36,914 nucleotides of DNA from Nanobdellota archaeon (lineage in GTDB: Archaea; Nanobdellota; Nanobdellia; Woesearchaeales; GW2011-AR9). Numbering within the stretch: position 1 is the first letter of the stretch; the number at the start of each line of letters is the position of its first letter. The notes under the pieces are model-generated. The model ran no database searches, had not been told where the DNA came from, and saw nothing but the letters and a program-made list of their open reading frames with translations. Positions 7,305-13,546 of the stretch are shown one piece after another. The DNA lies in the NCBI GenBank assembly GCA_030697505.1, contig JAUYPX010000024.1, forward strand, positions 1 through 36,914. Direction: 5' to 3'. Made by a program: the position numbers and the translations under genes.

Positions 7305-7461
7305 TGTTGTAATTGCCTATTCATGGCTTCCATCTTAAGAATCACAAGGATTAGTGATGGTTGCCTTTTCAGGCTGATTTGGCGCAGATCATTTAATCGA
7401 CGATGCCGACCAGTGTGATTTGTGCCTATTTTTGATTAGGTTTCCCTTTTGGGATAGAGGT
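7305..7461 (-). other. Long 5' leader of the ribosomal operon
   Basis: From the likely transcription start near 7437 to the uL3 ATG there are about 130 untranslated bases, whereas many other genes here appear leaderless. Two short complementary segments are visible on the minus strand (GCC/GGC around AAAA, and ATCAC/GTGAT). The leader could hold a feedback site for an r-protein such as uL4 or uL3, but no known motif was identified. Confidence 0.4.
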
Positions 7462-7471
7462 TATTTATAAA
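7462..7471 (-). promoter_or_regulatory. TATA box of the ribosomal operon
   Basis: TTTATAAATA on the minus strand is the best archaeal TATA match upstream of uL3. It would place the transcription start near 7437-7440, about 135 bases before the ATG. Confidence 0.6.
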
Positions 7472-7514
7472 CATATCGCTTTATGAGATGGCAGCTTAGC
7501 ATAATAACATTGAA

Positions 7515-7671
7515 CGCGCAAAAGTATAATTTTTCCTAAAATCATTATCTTTAAGCTTAAATTTAACCGCGCAAATAAGATTGTTATTTTTCCTTGCCTT
7601 TTGAGATTACCGCGCAAAAAACAAATTTTCGCAGTAATTAATAAATTTAAGGTTAAATTTAACCGCGCAAA
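7515..7671. repeat. Four spaced CGCGCAAA repeats in the promoter region of the RelA/SpoT gene
   Basis: CGCGCAAA occurs at 7515, 7568, 7611 and 7664, with spacings of 53, 43 and 53 bases, close to whole turns of B-DNA. Copies 2 and 4 are extended into a shared 23-base block (7553-7575 and 7649-7671) with one difference, containing TTAAATTTAACCGCGCAAA. In copy 4 the block includes the perfect palindrome GGTTAAATTTAACC (7651-7664). They lie just upstream of the plus-strand TATA box at 7678 and look like protein-binding sites. Confidence 0.7.
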
Positions 7672-7677
7672 CGAAGG

Positions 7678-7687
7678 TTTTATATAA
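7678..7687 (+). promoter_or_regulatory. TATA box of the RelA/SpoT-domain gene
   Basis: TTTTATATAA lies about 26 bases upstream of the second of two in-frame ATGs (7702 and 7708), which suggests a leaderless mRNA starting at the ATG at 7708. Confidence 0.65.
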
Positions 7688-7701
7688 TAAAGAAATAAAA
7701 A

Positions 7702-8772
7702 ATGCATATGAGTTGGGAAAAATTAAGATTCACTAAGCAGGAAATAAATAAAGCTGGGGCCATCCTTAGTAGTTTTAAGAGTACAGAAGAGGAGAAAGAT
7801 AAAGCAATAGAAATTTTAGATAATTGGAGAGCAGTCCATAGTTACCCCATGCATATTTTTCAGATGAGACTAAGGGATAAAGCAAAAAAAATAGACAACA
7901 ACCCCATTATAGCACAGCGTCTTAAACGGGTTCCAGCCATTATATACAAATTGCAAAGAGGATATCACGGACGCAAGCCCTCTATGAAGCTTTCTCAGAT
8001 GCAAGATATAGGTGGTTGCAGAGCAATTTTATCAGATGTATCATTGGCAAAAAAATTATGTGAAGAACACTACTTGAAGGGCGATTTGAAACACAAGAAA
8101 GCAGGGTTTAAAGATTATATTGATAAACCTAAAGAAGACGGGTATAGGGGCCTTCATCTTGTTTATGAATATAAAAGTGATAAAGGAAAAAAAGAATTTA
8201 ATGGATTGCGAGTGGAAGTTCAGATAAGATCAAAATTACAGCACCTTTGGGCGACTGCAATTGAAACAGTAGGTTTCTTTACAAGACAAGCATTAAAATC
8301 CAATGAAGGGGAAGAAGACTGGAAGGAATTTTTTAGATTGGTAAGTTCTGCATTTGCTAAAATGGAAAATTGTCCCCCGGTACCTAATACACCTTATAAC
8401 AAGGAAGAGTTATACTCATTAATTAAAAAGAAAGAGAATGAATTAAATGTTATAACAAAAATGAACGGATGGACCCATGCAGTGCAAATTTTTAAAAGCG
8501 AAATCAAACCTAAAAGAAAAGTAAAATTTTTTTTATTAGAATTAGACATTAAAGGAGAAAAATTAAATCTTAAGGCGTACACTAAAGAAGAGGAGCAAAA
8601 AGCAATTGATGACTACTCTGCACTTGAAAAAAGACATAGTGGGAATAAAGAATATGATGTCGTACTTGTTGGAGTAGATACAGTAAATGATTTGGAGAAG
8701 GCATACCCTAATTATTTTGTTGATTGCGAAGAATTTTTATATTATTTACAAAAAATTATGGATAACGGTTAA
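7702..8772 (+). CDS. RelA/SpoT-family nucleotide (pyrophosphate) transferase, hydrolase-less
   Basis: Synthetase-type motifs of the RelA/SpoT fold are clear: RLKRVPAIIYKLQR (residues 73-86, ATP-binding helix), QDIGGCRAIL (101-110), DGYRGLHLVY (146-155, with the guanine-stacking Tyr position) and VEVQIRSKLQHLW (171-183). No HD hydrolase, TGS or ACT domain is present. About 150 unrecognised residues follow. Such stand-alone enzymes make (p)ppGpp-like alarmones or, in the toxSAS group, pyrophosphorylate tRNA; which applies here cannot be told. The gene is more AT-rich than its neighbours and alarmone synthetases are rare in archaea, so transfer from bacteria is likely. Start may be 7708 (leaderless). 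Confidence 0.88.
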   Translation: MHMSWEKLRFTKQEINKAGAILSSFKSTEEEKDKAIEILDNWRAVHSYPMHIFQMRLRDKAKKIDNNPIIAQRLKRVPAIIYKLQRGYHGRKPSMKLSQMQDIGGCRAILSDVSLAKKLCEEHYLKGDLKHKKAGFKDYIDKPKEDGYRGLHLVYEYKSDKGKKEFNGLRVEVQIRSKLQHLWATAIETVGFFTRQALKSNEGEEDWKEFFRLVSSAFAKMENCPPVPNTPYNKEELYSLIKKKENELNVITKMNGWTHAVQIFKSEIKPKRKVKFFLLELDIKGEKLNLKAYTKEEEQKAIDDYSALEKRHSGNKEYDVVLVGVDTVNDLEKAYPNYFVDCEEFLYYLQKIMDNG

Positions 8773-8792
8773 AATTAATCTTCTGCAACAAC

Positions 8793-8800
8793 ATTTATAA
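8793..8800 (+). promoter_or_regulatory. TATA box of nop5-flpA
   Basis: ATTTATAA is centred about 29 bases before the ATG at 8826, giving a transcript with almost no leader. Confidence 0.6.
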
Positions 8801-8825
8801 TAAAATTAGCTTCTTAAACAAAACC

Positions 8826-9728
8826 ATGAACTATATATTCACCAACATCCTTGGGACTTTCATCCTCGATGAAAAACTCACGATAGTAGATTCTCTGCTG
8901 TTCAAATCCCTTGAAGAGTACAAAAGCAAAGCAGCAGAAGCAAAACTGCAGCAGAAGCATAACTCCAAGCCGTTGCCCAAAGAAAAACTTCTCCAGACAC
9001 TATTATTATTCAAAGACGCAAAATATTATCATGATTTTTACCAGAAAAATCTGGAATTGACCAAAGATGGTTTAAAACATGCGGTCAATGAAGACAATAT
9101 GATCATGCAGGCTATCGCGAACATCAACGAGCTGGATAAAATCGCTAACACTATGTCCAAGCGGTTAAGAGAATGGTACAGCTTATACTACCCTGAATTA
9201 TCTGAAAAAATTGAAAATCATGAAAAATATGTCGAGCTGGTTCTTGAACAAGAACGCAATCCGGAAACCTTCGGCGCGGACCTGTCAGAATCGGACATCG
9301 AAGAGATGAAACTGCTGGCCGGAAGGATAATCTCACTCTATGCGCTGCGAAAACAGCATGAACTCTATCTCGAAAAAATCATGAGCAAATATTGTCCGAA
9401 TATGCTGGAATTGGCCGGAGCGACTATCGCCGCCAGATTGATCGAATTAGGAAAAGGATTGAAGCATCTTGCATTACTACCTGCATCAACGGTTCAATTA
9501 TTAGGGGCGGAAAAAGCCTTGTTCAGGCATCTTAAGACGGGAAGTCGTAGTCCAAAATATGGCGTCATAATAAATCATCCCTTGATCCAAAATGCTCCAC
9601 GAGATAAAAAAGGAAAAGCTGCTCGTATGTTGGCCGACAAATTATCCTTGTGCGCAAGACTTGATTACTTTAAGGGCGAATTCAAAGCGCCTGATTATAG
9701 AAAAGAACTTGAGGGAAAATTACAATAA
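8826..9728 (+). CDS. C/D box sRNP core protein Nop5 (Nop56/58)
   Basis: Nop5 is the scaffold of archaeal box C/D ribonucleoproteins. It joins the L7Ae-bound guide RNA to fibrillarin for 2'-O-methylation of rRNA. The protein has an amino-terminal fibrillarin-binding part, a central coiled coil (around residues 80-180) and the Nop domain with ELAGATIAARLIELGKGLKHLALLPAS and LGAEKALFRHLKTGS. At 300 residues it is shorter than many Nop5 proteins, with little of the charged carboxy-terminal tail. It is 7 bases upstream of the fibrillarin gene, the usual pairing. Confidence 0.93.
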   Translation: MNYIFTNILGTFILDEKLTIVDSLLFKSLEEYKSKAAEAKLQQKHNSKPLPKEKLLQTLLLFKDAKYYHDFYQKNLELTKDGLKHAVNEDNMIMQAIANINELDKIANTMSKRLREWYSLYYPELSEKIENHEKYVELVLEQERNPETFGADLSESDIEEMKLLAGRIISLYALRKQHELYLEKIMSKYCPNMLELAGATIAARLIELGKGLKHLALLPASTVQLLGAEKALFRHLKTGSRSPKYGVIINHPLIQNAPRDKKGKAARMLADKLSLCARLDYFKGEFKAPDYRKELEGKLQ

Positions 9729-9735
9729 GAATACC

Positions 9736-10401
9736 ATGAGCAGCATCAAACCACATAAGATATTTGAAATCTACTCCGACGGCAGGAGATTGTACACCAA
9801 AAGCATCCTTCCCGGGAAAAAGCATTTTGAAGAGCGAACGTTTAAAGAAAAAGACGGCGAATACCGCGAATTTGATCCTACCCGCAGTAAGTTAGCCGCC
9901 ATGATCATGAAAGGCTGCACCAATGCTGGTATCAGGAAAGGAGATGTCATCCTCTATCTCGGAGTTTCCCACGGATATACTTCATCTTTCATCTCCGACA
10001 TGGTCAACAAGGAAGGTTTAATCTTTGGCATCGATCCTGCGCCGAGAGTAATCAGAGATTTAGTCTTCCTCTCAGAGCAACGTAAAAATATTATTCCAAT
10101 ACTTGCGAATGCTAATCATCCGGAAGAATATCTGGAACGGGTTTCCGGCGCAGATATTGTCTATCAAGACATTGCCCAGAAAAATCAGGCAGAGATCTTC
10201 ATCAGGAATTGCAAATTATTTTTGAAGAAAGGGGGCTATGGGTTGTTAGCAGTCAAAGCAAGAAGTATTGACGTCAAGCGGAAACCAAAAGACATTTTTA
10301 TCGAGATCAGAAATCAGTTAGAAAAAGAATTCACGGTCATCGATTATAAAGTGCTGGAGCCGTTTGAGCATGACCATTGCATGATCATCGTGAAGAAATA
10401 A
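9736..10401 (+). CDS. flpA: Fibrillarin-like rRNA/tRNA 2'-O-methyltransferase
   Basis: A 221-residue fibrillarin, the S-adenosylmethionine-dependent methyltransferase of C/D sRNPs. The SAM-binding strand-loop ILYLGVSHGYTSSFISD and the GLIFGIDPAPRVIRDL acidic loop are clear, as is the DIVYQDIAQKNQAEIF segment. Start at 9736 (MSSIKPHK) is chosen because the longer open frame from 9592 overlaps nop5 by 137 bases and adds non-homologous residues. No separate promoter is seen, so it is co-transcribed with nop5. Confidence 0.94.
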   Translation: MSSIKPHKIFEIYSDGRRLYTKSILPGKKHFEERTFKEKDGEYREFDPTRSKLAAMIMKGCTNAGIRKGDVILYLGVSHGYTSSFISDMVNKEGLIFGIDPAPRVIRDLVFLSEQRKNIIPILANANHPEEYLERVSGADIVYQDIAQKNQAEIFIRNCKLFLKKGGYGLLAVKARSIDVKRKPKDIFIEIRNQLEKEFTVIDYKVLEPFEHDHCMIIVKK

Positions 10402-10417
10402 ATCTCTATTCCCCAAA

Positions 10418-10426
10418 CTTTAAATA
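10418..10426 (+). promoter_or_regulatory. TATA box of the endonuclease/exonuclease/phosphatase gene
   Basis: CTTTAAATA is centred 26 bases before the ATG at 10448, the arrangement of a leaderless archaeal gene. Confidence 0.6.
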
Positions 10427-10447
10427 GCAATTTCTTACCCTTTAATT

Positions 10448-11203
10448 ATGCGCATCATGACCTGGAACATCCACGGTGCATCTCTCCGTGACCGAAAGGA
10501 ACGTTTTCCTCTCATCAAACAAGCTGTTGAAAAATATAAACCTGACATTGCCTGTTTTCAGGAAGCATTTTTTCCCCAAAGCAGAGAAATGTTAGAGAGC
10601 ATAGAAGGATACCATGTTTCCTATCAGACCAACTGGTATCCGCTTCCTGCGCTAGTTAAGAGCACCAAAGGCGGCTTAGTCACGTTAACTACAACAAAAC
10701 CAGTAGAAGTTAACTATCACCCCTACCTCTCGCAAGGGAATTGGTTTACGGAGCAGCGCTGGGACCGCTTGATCGGCAAAGGATTTCTGGAAACGATTAT
10801 AGAAGATCAGGAATTCGGAAAAGTGACTGTCATTAATACACATAAAGTTTGTACATATACAAAAGATATAGATCAATATCTAGAAGCGCAAGCGGAACAA
10901 CTTCTTAGCAGGATCTGCAAACGAAAAGAAAATGGCGAACTGATCATCTTAGCAGGAGACATGAATTTCTCTCCACAATCAAAACTATACTCAGTCTTCA
11001 GAGAATTTCTTCATGAAGCCACGGAAGGACTCCAGCCGGCGATAGAAACTCTTCTCAGGATGAAGTTATCAGGATACGAAACTCTCGATTACATATTTAC
11101 CGGAAATAAATATCATTGTCAACCAGAATATGTCTATCACGAATCCTGGCAGAGATATCCCAGTGATCATTTGGGGATGTATGTGGATATCAAACCAGAG
11201 TGA
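10448..11203 (+). CDS. Endonuclease/exonuclease/phosphatase-family hydrolase
   Basis: The 251-residue protein has the metal-dependent EEP (DNase I-like) fold motifs in order: MTWNIHG near the start, DIACFQEAF (catalytic Glu) at about residues 35-43, INTHK in the middle, GDMNFSP at about 175, and the terminal SDHLGMYVDI. Family members cleave phosphodiesters or phosphate esters in nucleic acids, inositides or lipids, and the sequence does not indicate which. No signal peptide is present, so it is probably cytoplasmic. It has its own promoter. Confidence 0.85.
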   Translation: MRIMTWNIHGASLRDRKERFPLIKQAVEKYKPDIACFQEAFFPQSREMLESIEGYHVSYQTNWYPLPALVKSTKGGLVTLTTTKPVEVNYHPYLSQGNWFTEQRWDRLIGKGFLETIIEDQEFGKVTVINTHKVCTYTKDIDQYLEAQAEQLLSRICKRKENGELIILAGDMNFSPQSKLYSVFREFLHEATEGLQPAIETLLRMKLSGYETLDYIFTGNKYHCQPEYVYHESWQRYPSDHLGMYVDIKPE

Positions 11204-11210
11204 CCGCTAA

Positions 11211-11220
11211 TATTATATAT
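11211..11220 (+). promoter_or_regulatory. TATA box of the histidine-rich gene
   Basis: TATTATATAT is centred 26 bases before the ATG at 11241, consistent with a leaderless transcript. Confidence 0.55.
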
Positions 11221-11240
11221 CCCAAAATTCTCCTTCTTCC

Positions 11241-11519
11241 ATGAGCATCACCCGCGAAGCAGCGTATCTCTATCTTTGTTCTAAAGAGTTGACTAAGATG
11301 AACAAAAAATTACATGATCTGAGCAAAGAAGCGCAGCATCATGGGCAGAAACATGCCTCTGCTGCCGATGAAAAAACACGGCATAAGCATGCGAAGAAGC
11401 ATCATCATGCCACTCAAGAATTGCAGCATCTAATTAAAGAACATCATGAGATGCTTTCCCGGATTAAACATCATCTAGTAAATTATAATAACGCTTTAAG
11501 GAAAGAATTGAAACAGTAA
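11241..11519 (+). CDS. Small histidine-rich helical protein, unknown function
   Basis: No family is recognised. The 92-residue protein is predicted all-helical and highly charged. It has fourteen histidines, many in pairs or a triplet (QHHGQKH, KKHHHATQ, KEHHEM, KHHL) spaced like one face of a coiled coil. This could be a metal-binding or nucleic-acid-binding helical hairpin, which is inference. It has no signal peptide or membrane segment. Promoter spacing supports the start. It stands alone between the EEP gene and a small membrane protein gene. Confidence 0.6.
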   Translation: MSITREAAYLYLCSKELTKMNKKLHDLSKEAQHHGQKHASAADEKTRHKHAKKHHHATQELQHLIKEHHEMLSRIKHHLVNYNNALRKELKQ

Positions 11520-11528
11520 AGAGGAATA

Positions 11529-11537
11529 TTTTTAAAG
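11529..11537 (+). promoter_or_regulatory. TATA box of the small membrane protein gene
   Basis: TTTTTAAAG is centred 26 bases before the ATG at 11559, suggesting a leaderless mRNA. Confidence 0.5.
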
Positions 11538-11558
11538 AACGCCCGTTATTGTTCTAAT

Positions 11559-11792
11559 ATGACTAACATTGAGGATAGATTAAAAGAATCACCCGAAAGA
11601 AAACAAAAAGAAACTAGAAATATCGCAATAGTCTGTGGGTTTGCCGGCTTAGTATGGTATGGGACTGCTCTATATCAATCTGTTGCTGACGATGGTGATT
11701 GGAGAATAGCGATAGCTTACACCTTGGTTGGAACTCTGTGTGCATTACCTGCTTATTCTAATTACAGAAAATCTAAGAACACATCTCTTTAA
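11559..11792 (+). CDS. Small two-helix membrane protein, unknown function
   Basis: A 77-residue protein with a charged amino terminus and two hydrophobic segments (about residues 23-42 and 49-66), then a basic end, so both termini probably face the cytoplasm. No family is recognised. A TATA box at the correct distance supports expression. It converges with the ferredoxin gene, leaving only 5 bases between stop codons. Confidence 0.6.
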   Translation: MTNIEDRLKESPERKQKETRNIAIVCGFAGLVWYGTALYQSVADDGDWRIAIAYTLVGTLCALPAYSNYRKSKNTSL

Positions 11793-11797
11793 AATAA

Positions 11798-12031
11798 TCA
11801 ATCTTTCTTCTTAACATGAATGATATTCACCGGACAGACATCTGCCGCTTCCTGATTGCTGTCTTTGTCTTTTTCATCGATCTCTAATTCAAAATGATCG
11901 CCGACTTTGGTAGAACCTTTCAGGTCAGCCATACCTTGGGCATCCATTTCCCAGAAATCAGGATTGATCACGGCGCAAGCGCCGCAGCTGATGCAATCCT
12001 TCTTGAAATGTTCTACTTTGTATTTAGTCAT
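11798..12031 (-). CDS. Single-cluster [4Fe-4S] ferredoxin
   Basis: A 77-residue ferredoxin for low-potential electron transfer. The cluster ligands are Cys13, Cys16 and Cys19 (DCISCGAC) and a remote Cys in ADVCPVNII near the end, the pattern of single [4Fe-4S] ferredoxins such as those of Thermococcus and Desulfovibrio. The ATG at 12031 (MTKYKVEH) is preferred over a GTG at 12055 that would add 8 poor residues. A TATA box near 12104-12114 implies a leader of about 50 bases. No redox partner gene is adjacent. Confidence 0.9.
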   Translation of the reverse strand: MTKYKVEHFKKDCISCGACAVINPDFWEMDAQGMADLKGSTKVGDHFELEIDEKDKDSNQEAADVCPVNIIHVKKKD

Positions 12032-12059
12032 GTTTAAAACCTTGGTTTTTAACACACCA

Positions 12060-12077
12060 GAAAGCTTTTTTGCTTTC
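12060..12077 (-). promoter_or_regulatory. Short hairpin in the ferredoxin leader
   Basis: GAAAGC and GCTTTC arms with a six-base homopolymer loop lie in the untranslated leader between the ferredoxin TATA box and its start. A perfect 6-bp stem in an otherwise AT-rich leader could affect translation. Confidence 0.35.
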
Positions 12078-12103
12078 CAAGTGTTTTACTACTGGAATGA
12101 GGC

Positions 12104-12114
12104 ATATTTATAAT
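12104..12114 (-). promoter_or_regulatory. TATA box of the ferredoxin gene
   Basis: ATTATAAATAT on the minus strand is the only good TATA match upstream of the ferredoxin. The transcript would start near 12083. Confidence 0.5.
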
Positions 12115-12145
12115 AGTTATCCTCAGTTTTTATTCCACCAAAAAC

Positions 12146-12154
12146 CTTATATAC
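12146..12154 (+). promoter_or_regulatory. TATA box of the first lipoprotein gene
   Basis: CTTATATA (12146-12153) is centred 26 bases before the ATG at 12176. A nearby ATG at 12172 is in another frame and is not the start. Confidence 0.55.
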
Positions 12155-12175
12155 ACTTTTTATTTAATATCATGA

Positions 12176-13126
12176 ATGAAAAAGAGTGTGAGTACAGTAG
12201 CCCTAGTTATCCTCATAACCTTATTTCTCATCTCCTGCAAGCCAAAACCAGGCGCCGGAGAGACTCCCTTAGATACTGTTGCAGCATTACAGCAAGTCAA
12301 AACCGGAACCCAGGGAGTGGAATTGCAACTCATCCAAGATTCCCCTCCTGCTATATTGTACGATCAAAGTGATCTTATCGCTCTCGTGGAAGTCAAAAAC
12401 AAAGGAAGCCATGATCTGAAAGCGCAGGATTGTTTCGTGCAAGTGACCGGATTCGACCGGAATATCATCTCTGGCAGCTTTTTCGGGCCGCGCTCCTGCG
12501 CTGAAGGCGTAGGCGTATTAGAAGGAAAAAATCTCTACAATACCGAAGGGAGCAGCAATATCTTGGAATTCCAATCAGGCATCAATCTTCCTGCAGGAGT
12601 TCCCGATTACAATCCCACTCTGAATTTCCTCTCCTGTTATCATTATCATACTATCGCTAATCCTTCTGTCTGTGTCGATCCTTTATTCTATCAAGTCTCT
12701 GCAGAACAAAAGACCTGCCGGCCGAAAGACGTGCCCATGGGAGGCGGACAAGGCGGGCCGGTAGGAGTAACCTACGTTGGCGTAGATATGGTCGGCAATC
12801 GTGCTATCTTTGAGATCAACATCAAAAATCTGGGTCTTGGCAGAGTATTAAGCCCTTTCGCTAACCTCAATAATTGCGGACAATCTTCCTTAGAATACCA
12901 AGACCTGGATAAAGTGCAATATAACGTCGAAATGACCAGCGGCGGCAAAGTCAACTGCAAACCGCAAGACGGCTTTGTACGCTTAAGCAACGGCCAGGGA
13001 AAGATTATCTGTACTTTCGATATTCCCGGCGCATCTGCCTTTGAGACGCCGTTATCGATCGACTTAGATTATTCTTACGCTCAATCTATCCAGAAGTCAG
13101 TCAGGATCGTCAAGACGCCGCAGTAA
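12176..13126 (+). CDS. Surface lipoprotein, unknown function (paralogue of 13547-14443)
   Basis: The 316-residue protein begins with a lipoprotein signal: basic MKKS, a hydrophobic core, and the lipobox LISC with Cys21 as the acylated residue. The rest is predicted to be two beta-sandwich-like halves, each with a VEVKNKG or INIKNLG strand typical of archaeal immunoglobulin-like surface domains, and about eight cysteines that could form disulphides outside the cell. It ends with a LDYSYAQSIQKSVRI strand, also seen in the second lipoprotein (LDYKYRELISEKLRI). Function is unknown; an adhesin or an envelope structural role is possible. Confidence 0.8.
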   Translation: MKKSVSTVALVILITLFLISCKPKPGAGETPLDTVAALQQVKTGTQGVELQLIQDSPPAILYDQSDLIALVEVKNKGSHDLKAQDCFVQVTGFDRNIISGSFFGPRSCAEGVGVLEGKNLYNTEGSSNILEFQSGINLPAGVPDYNPTLNFLSCYHYHTIANPSVCVDPLFYQVSAEQKTCRPKDVPMGGGQGGPVGVTYVGVDMVGNRAIFEINIKNLGLGRVLSPFANLNNCGQSSLEYQDLDKVQYNVEMTSGGKVNCKPQDGFVRLSNGQGKIICTFDIPGASAFETPLSIDLDYSYAQSIQKSVRIVKTPQ

Positions 13127-13150
13127 ACAAAGTTATTCTATTTTAATTCT

Positions 13151-13369
13151 CTCGCCAACAATGGCGGTGCGACGGTTAAAGCCTACTCGGGTTCAAGAAA
13201 ACAAACAAAGATTTGTTTTCTGAACAGAAATGAGGTATTTTCCTCATTTCACGTTTCCCGTAGGGAGCAACCCCTCCCTCGTCGCACGCCACGTTGGCGC
13301 ATGAAAATAAGCAACGACTTATTTTCAGCGCAGAAAAGTGATAGTTTTCACTTTTCTTGCGCGCTAACC
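13151..13369. ncRNA. Densely structured non-coding element with four 10-6-10 hairpins
   Basis: This gap between two lipoprotein genes has no credible ORF but strong RNA/DNA structure. Four 26-base hairpins with 10-base arms and 6-base loops begin at 13196, 13226, 13302 and 13332. All stems are perfect except one end pair in the second. They form two pairs of exact 30-base period, with GAAC and GCGC spacers. An outer helix pairs 13154-13159 with 13293-13298 and 13163-13173 with 13281-13290. Within it GGGTT (13189-13193) can pair with AACCC (13269-13273). The 5' arms are all purine-rich and begin with GAAA after one base. Strand and function are unknown; a structured RNA or a mobile palindromic element are the main options. 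Confidence 0.65.
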
Positions 13370-13396
13370 ACATTTAGGACAGAGCCTTACAACTCG

Positions 13397-13409
13397 TAAA
13401 ATTTAAATA
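13397..13409 (+). promoter_or_regulatory. Likely TATA box of the second lipoprotein gene
   Basis: An AAAATTTAAATAG-type element lies about 140 bases before the ATG at 13547, so the mRNA would have a leader of about 115 bases holding two long stem-loops. Confidence 0.45.
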
Positions 13410-13441
13410 GCCTTCTTCATTAACCTATGCATTATTATAAT

Positions 13442-13526
13442 AATTGTGAACAAATGTTCGAAAATAATTCACAATTACTAATAAGCAAATGTGTGGATAA
13501 ATGTACAAATATTTAACACATTTGCT
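13442..13526 (+). promoter_or_regulatory. Two consecutive stem-loops in the leader of the second lipoprotein gene
   Basis: AATTGTGAA (13442-13450) pairs with TTCACAATT (13468-13476). AGCAAATGTGT (13484-13494) pairs perfectly with ACACATTTGCT (13516-13526). The second stem ends 8 bases before the AGAGGT Shine-Dalgarno sequence (13535-13540). The placement suggests a cis-acting leader element or, if bound as DNA, a pair of operators. Confidence 0.55.
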
Positions 13527-13546
13527 ATATCAAAAGAGGTCTGCAG

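Noticed and set aside
7340..7420. Box C/D guide RNA upstream of uL3 (GTGATGG and CTGA on the plus strand)
   Set aside because: The C box has a mismatch at a key position and no convincing D' and C' boxes at proper spacing were found.
7515..7671. CRISPR array
   Set aside because: Only two copies share more than 10 bases, spacing alternates between 53 and 43, the between-repeat sequence is itself AT-rich promoter DNA, and no cas genes are present.
7465..7707. An 80-codon frame on the minus strand over the repeats
   Set aside because: It covers both promoters and the repeats, repeats the same FARLNL peptide because of the DNA repeat, and lacks a ribosome binding site.
7702..8772. Reading the RelA/SpoT protein as the retroelement or defence partner of X1/X2
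   Set aside because: It has no reverse-transcriptase motifs, is divergently transcribed with its own promoter, and no sequence link to X1 or X2 was seen.
9592..9735. A longer fibrillarin starting inside nop5
   Set aside because: The extra 48 residues do not resemble fibrillarin and overlap nop5 by 137 bases; the ATG at 9736 gives the standard amino terminus.
13252..13300. Possible SRP RNA helix 8 (GGGAGCA-like block)
   Set aside because: The GGAAG-type apical loop and the symmetrical internal loop of SRP RNA are absent, and the overall length and pairing do not fit.
13176..13373. A 65-codon open frame on the minus strand across the hairpin element
   Set aside because: It runs through four palindromes, and its Cys/Ser/Lys-rich product simply mirrors the hairpin arms. 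There is no ribosome binding site, and structure explains the sequence better.
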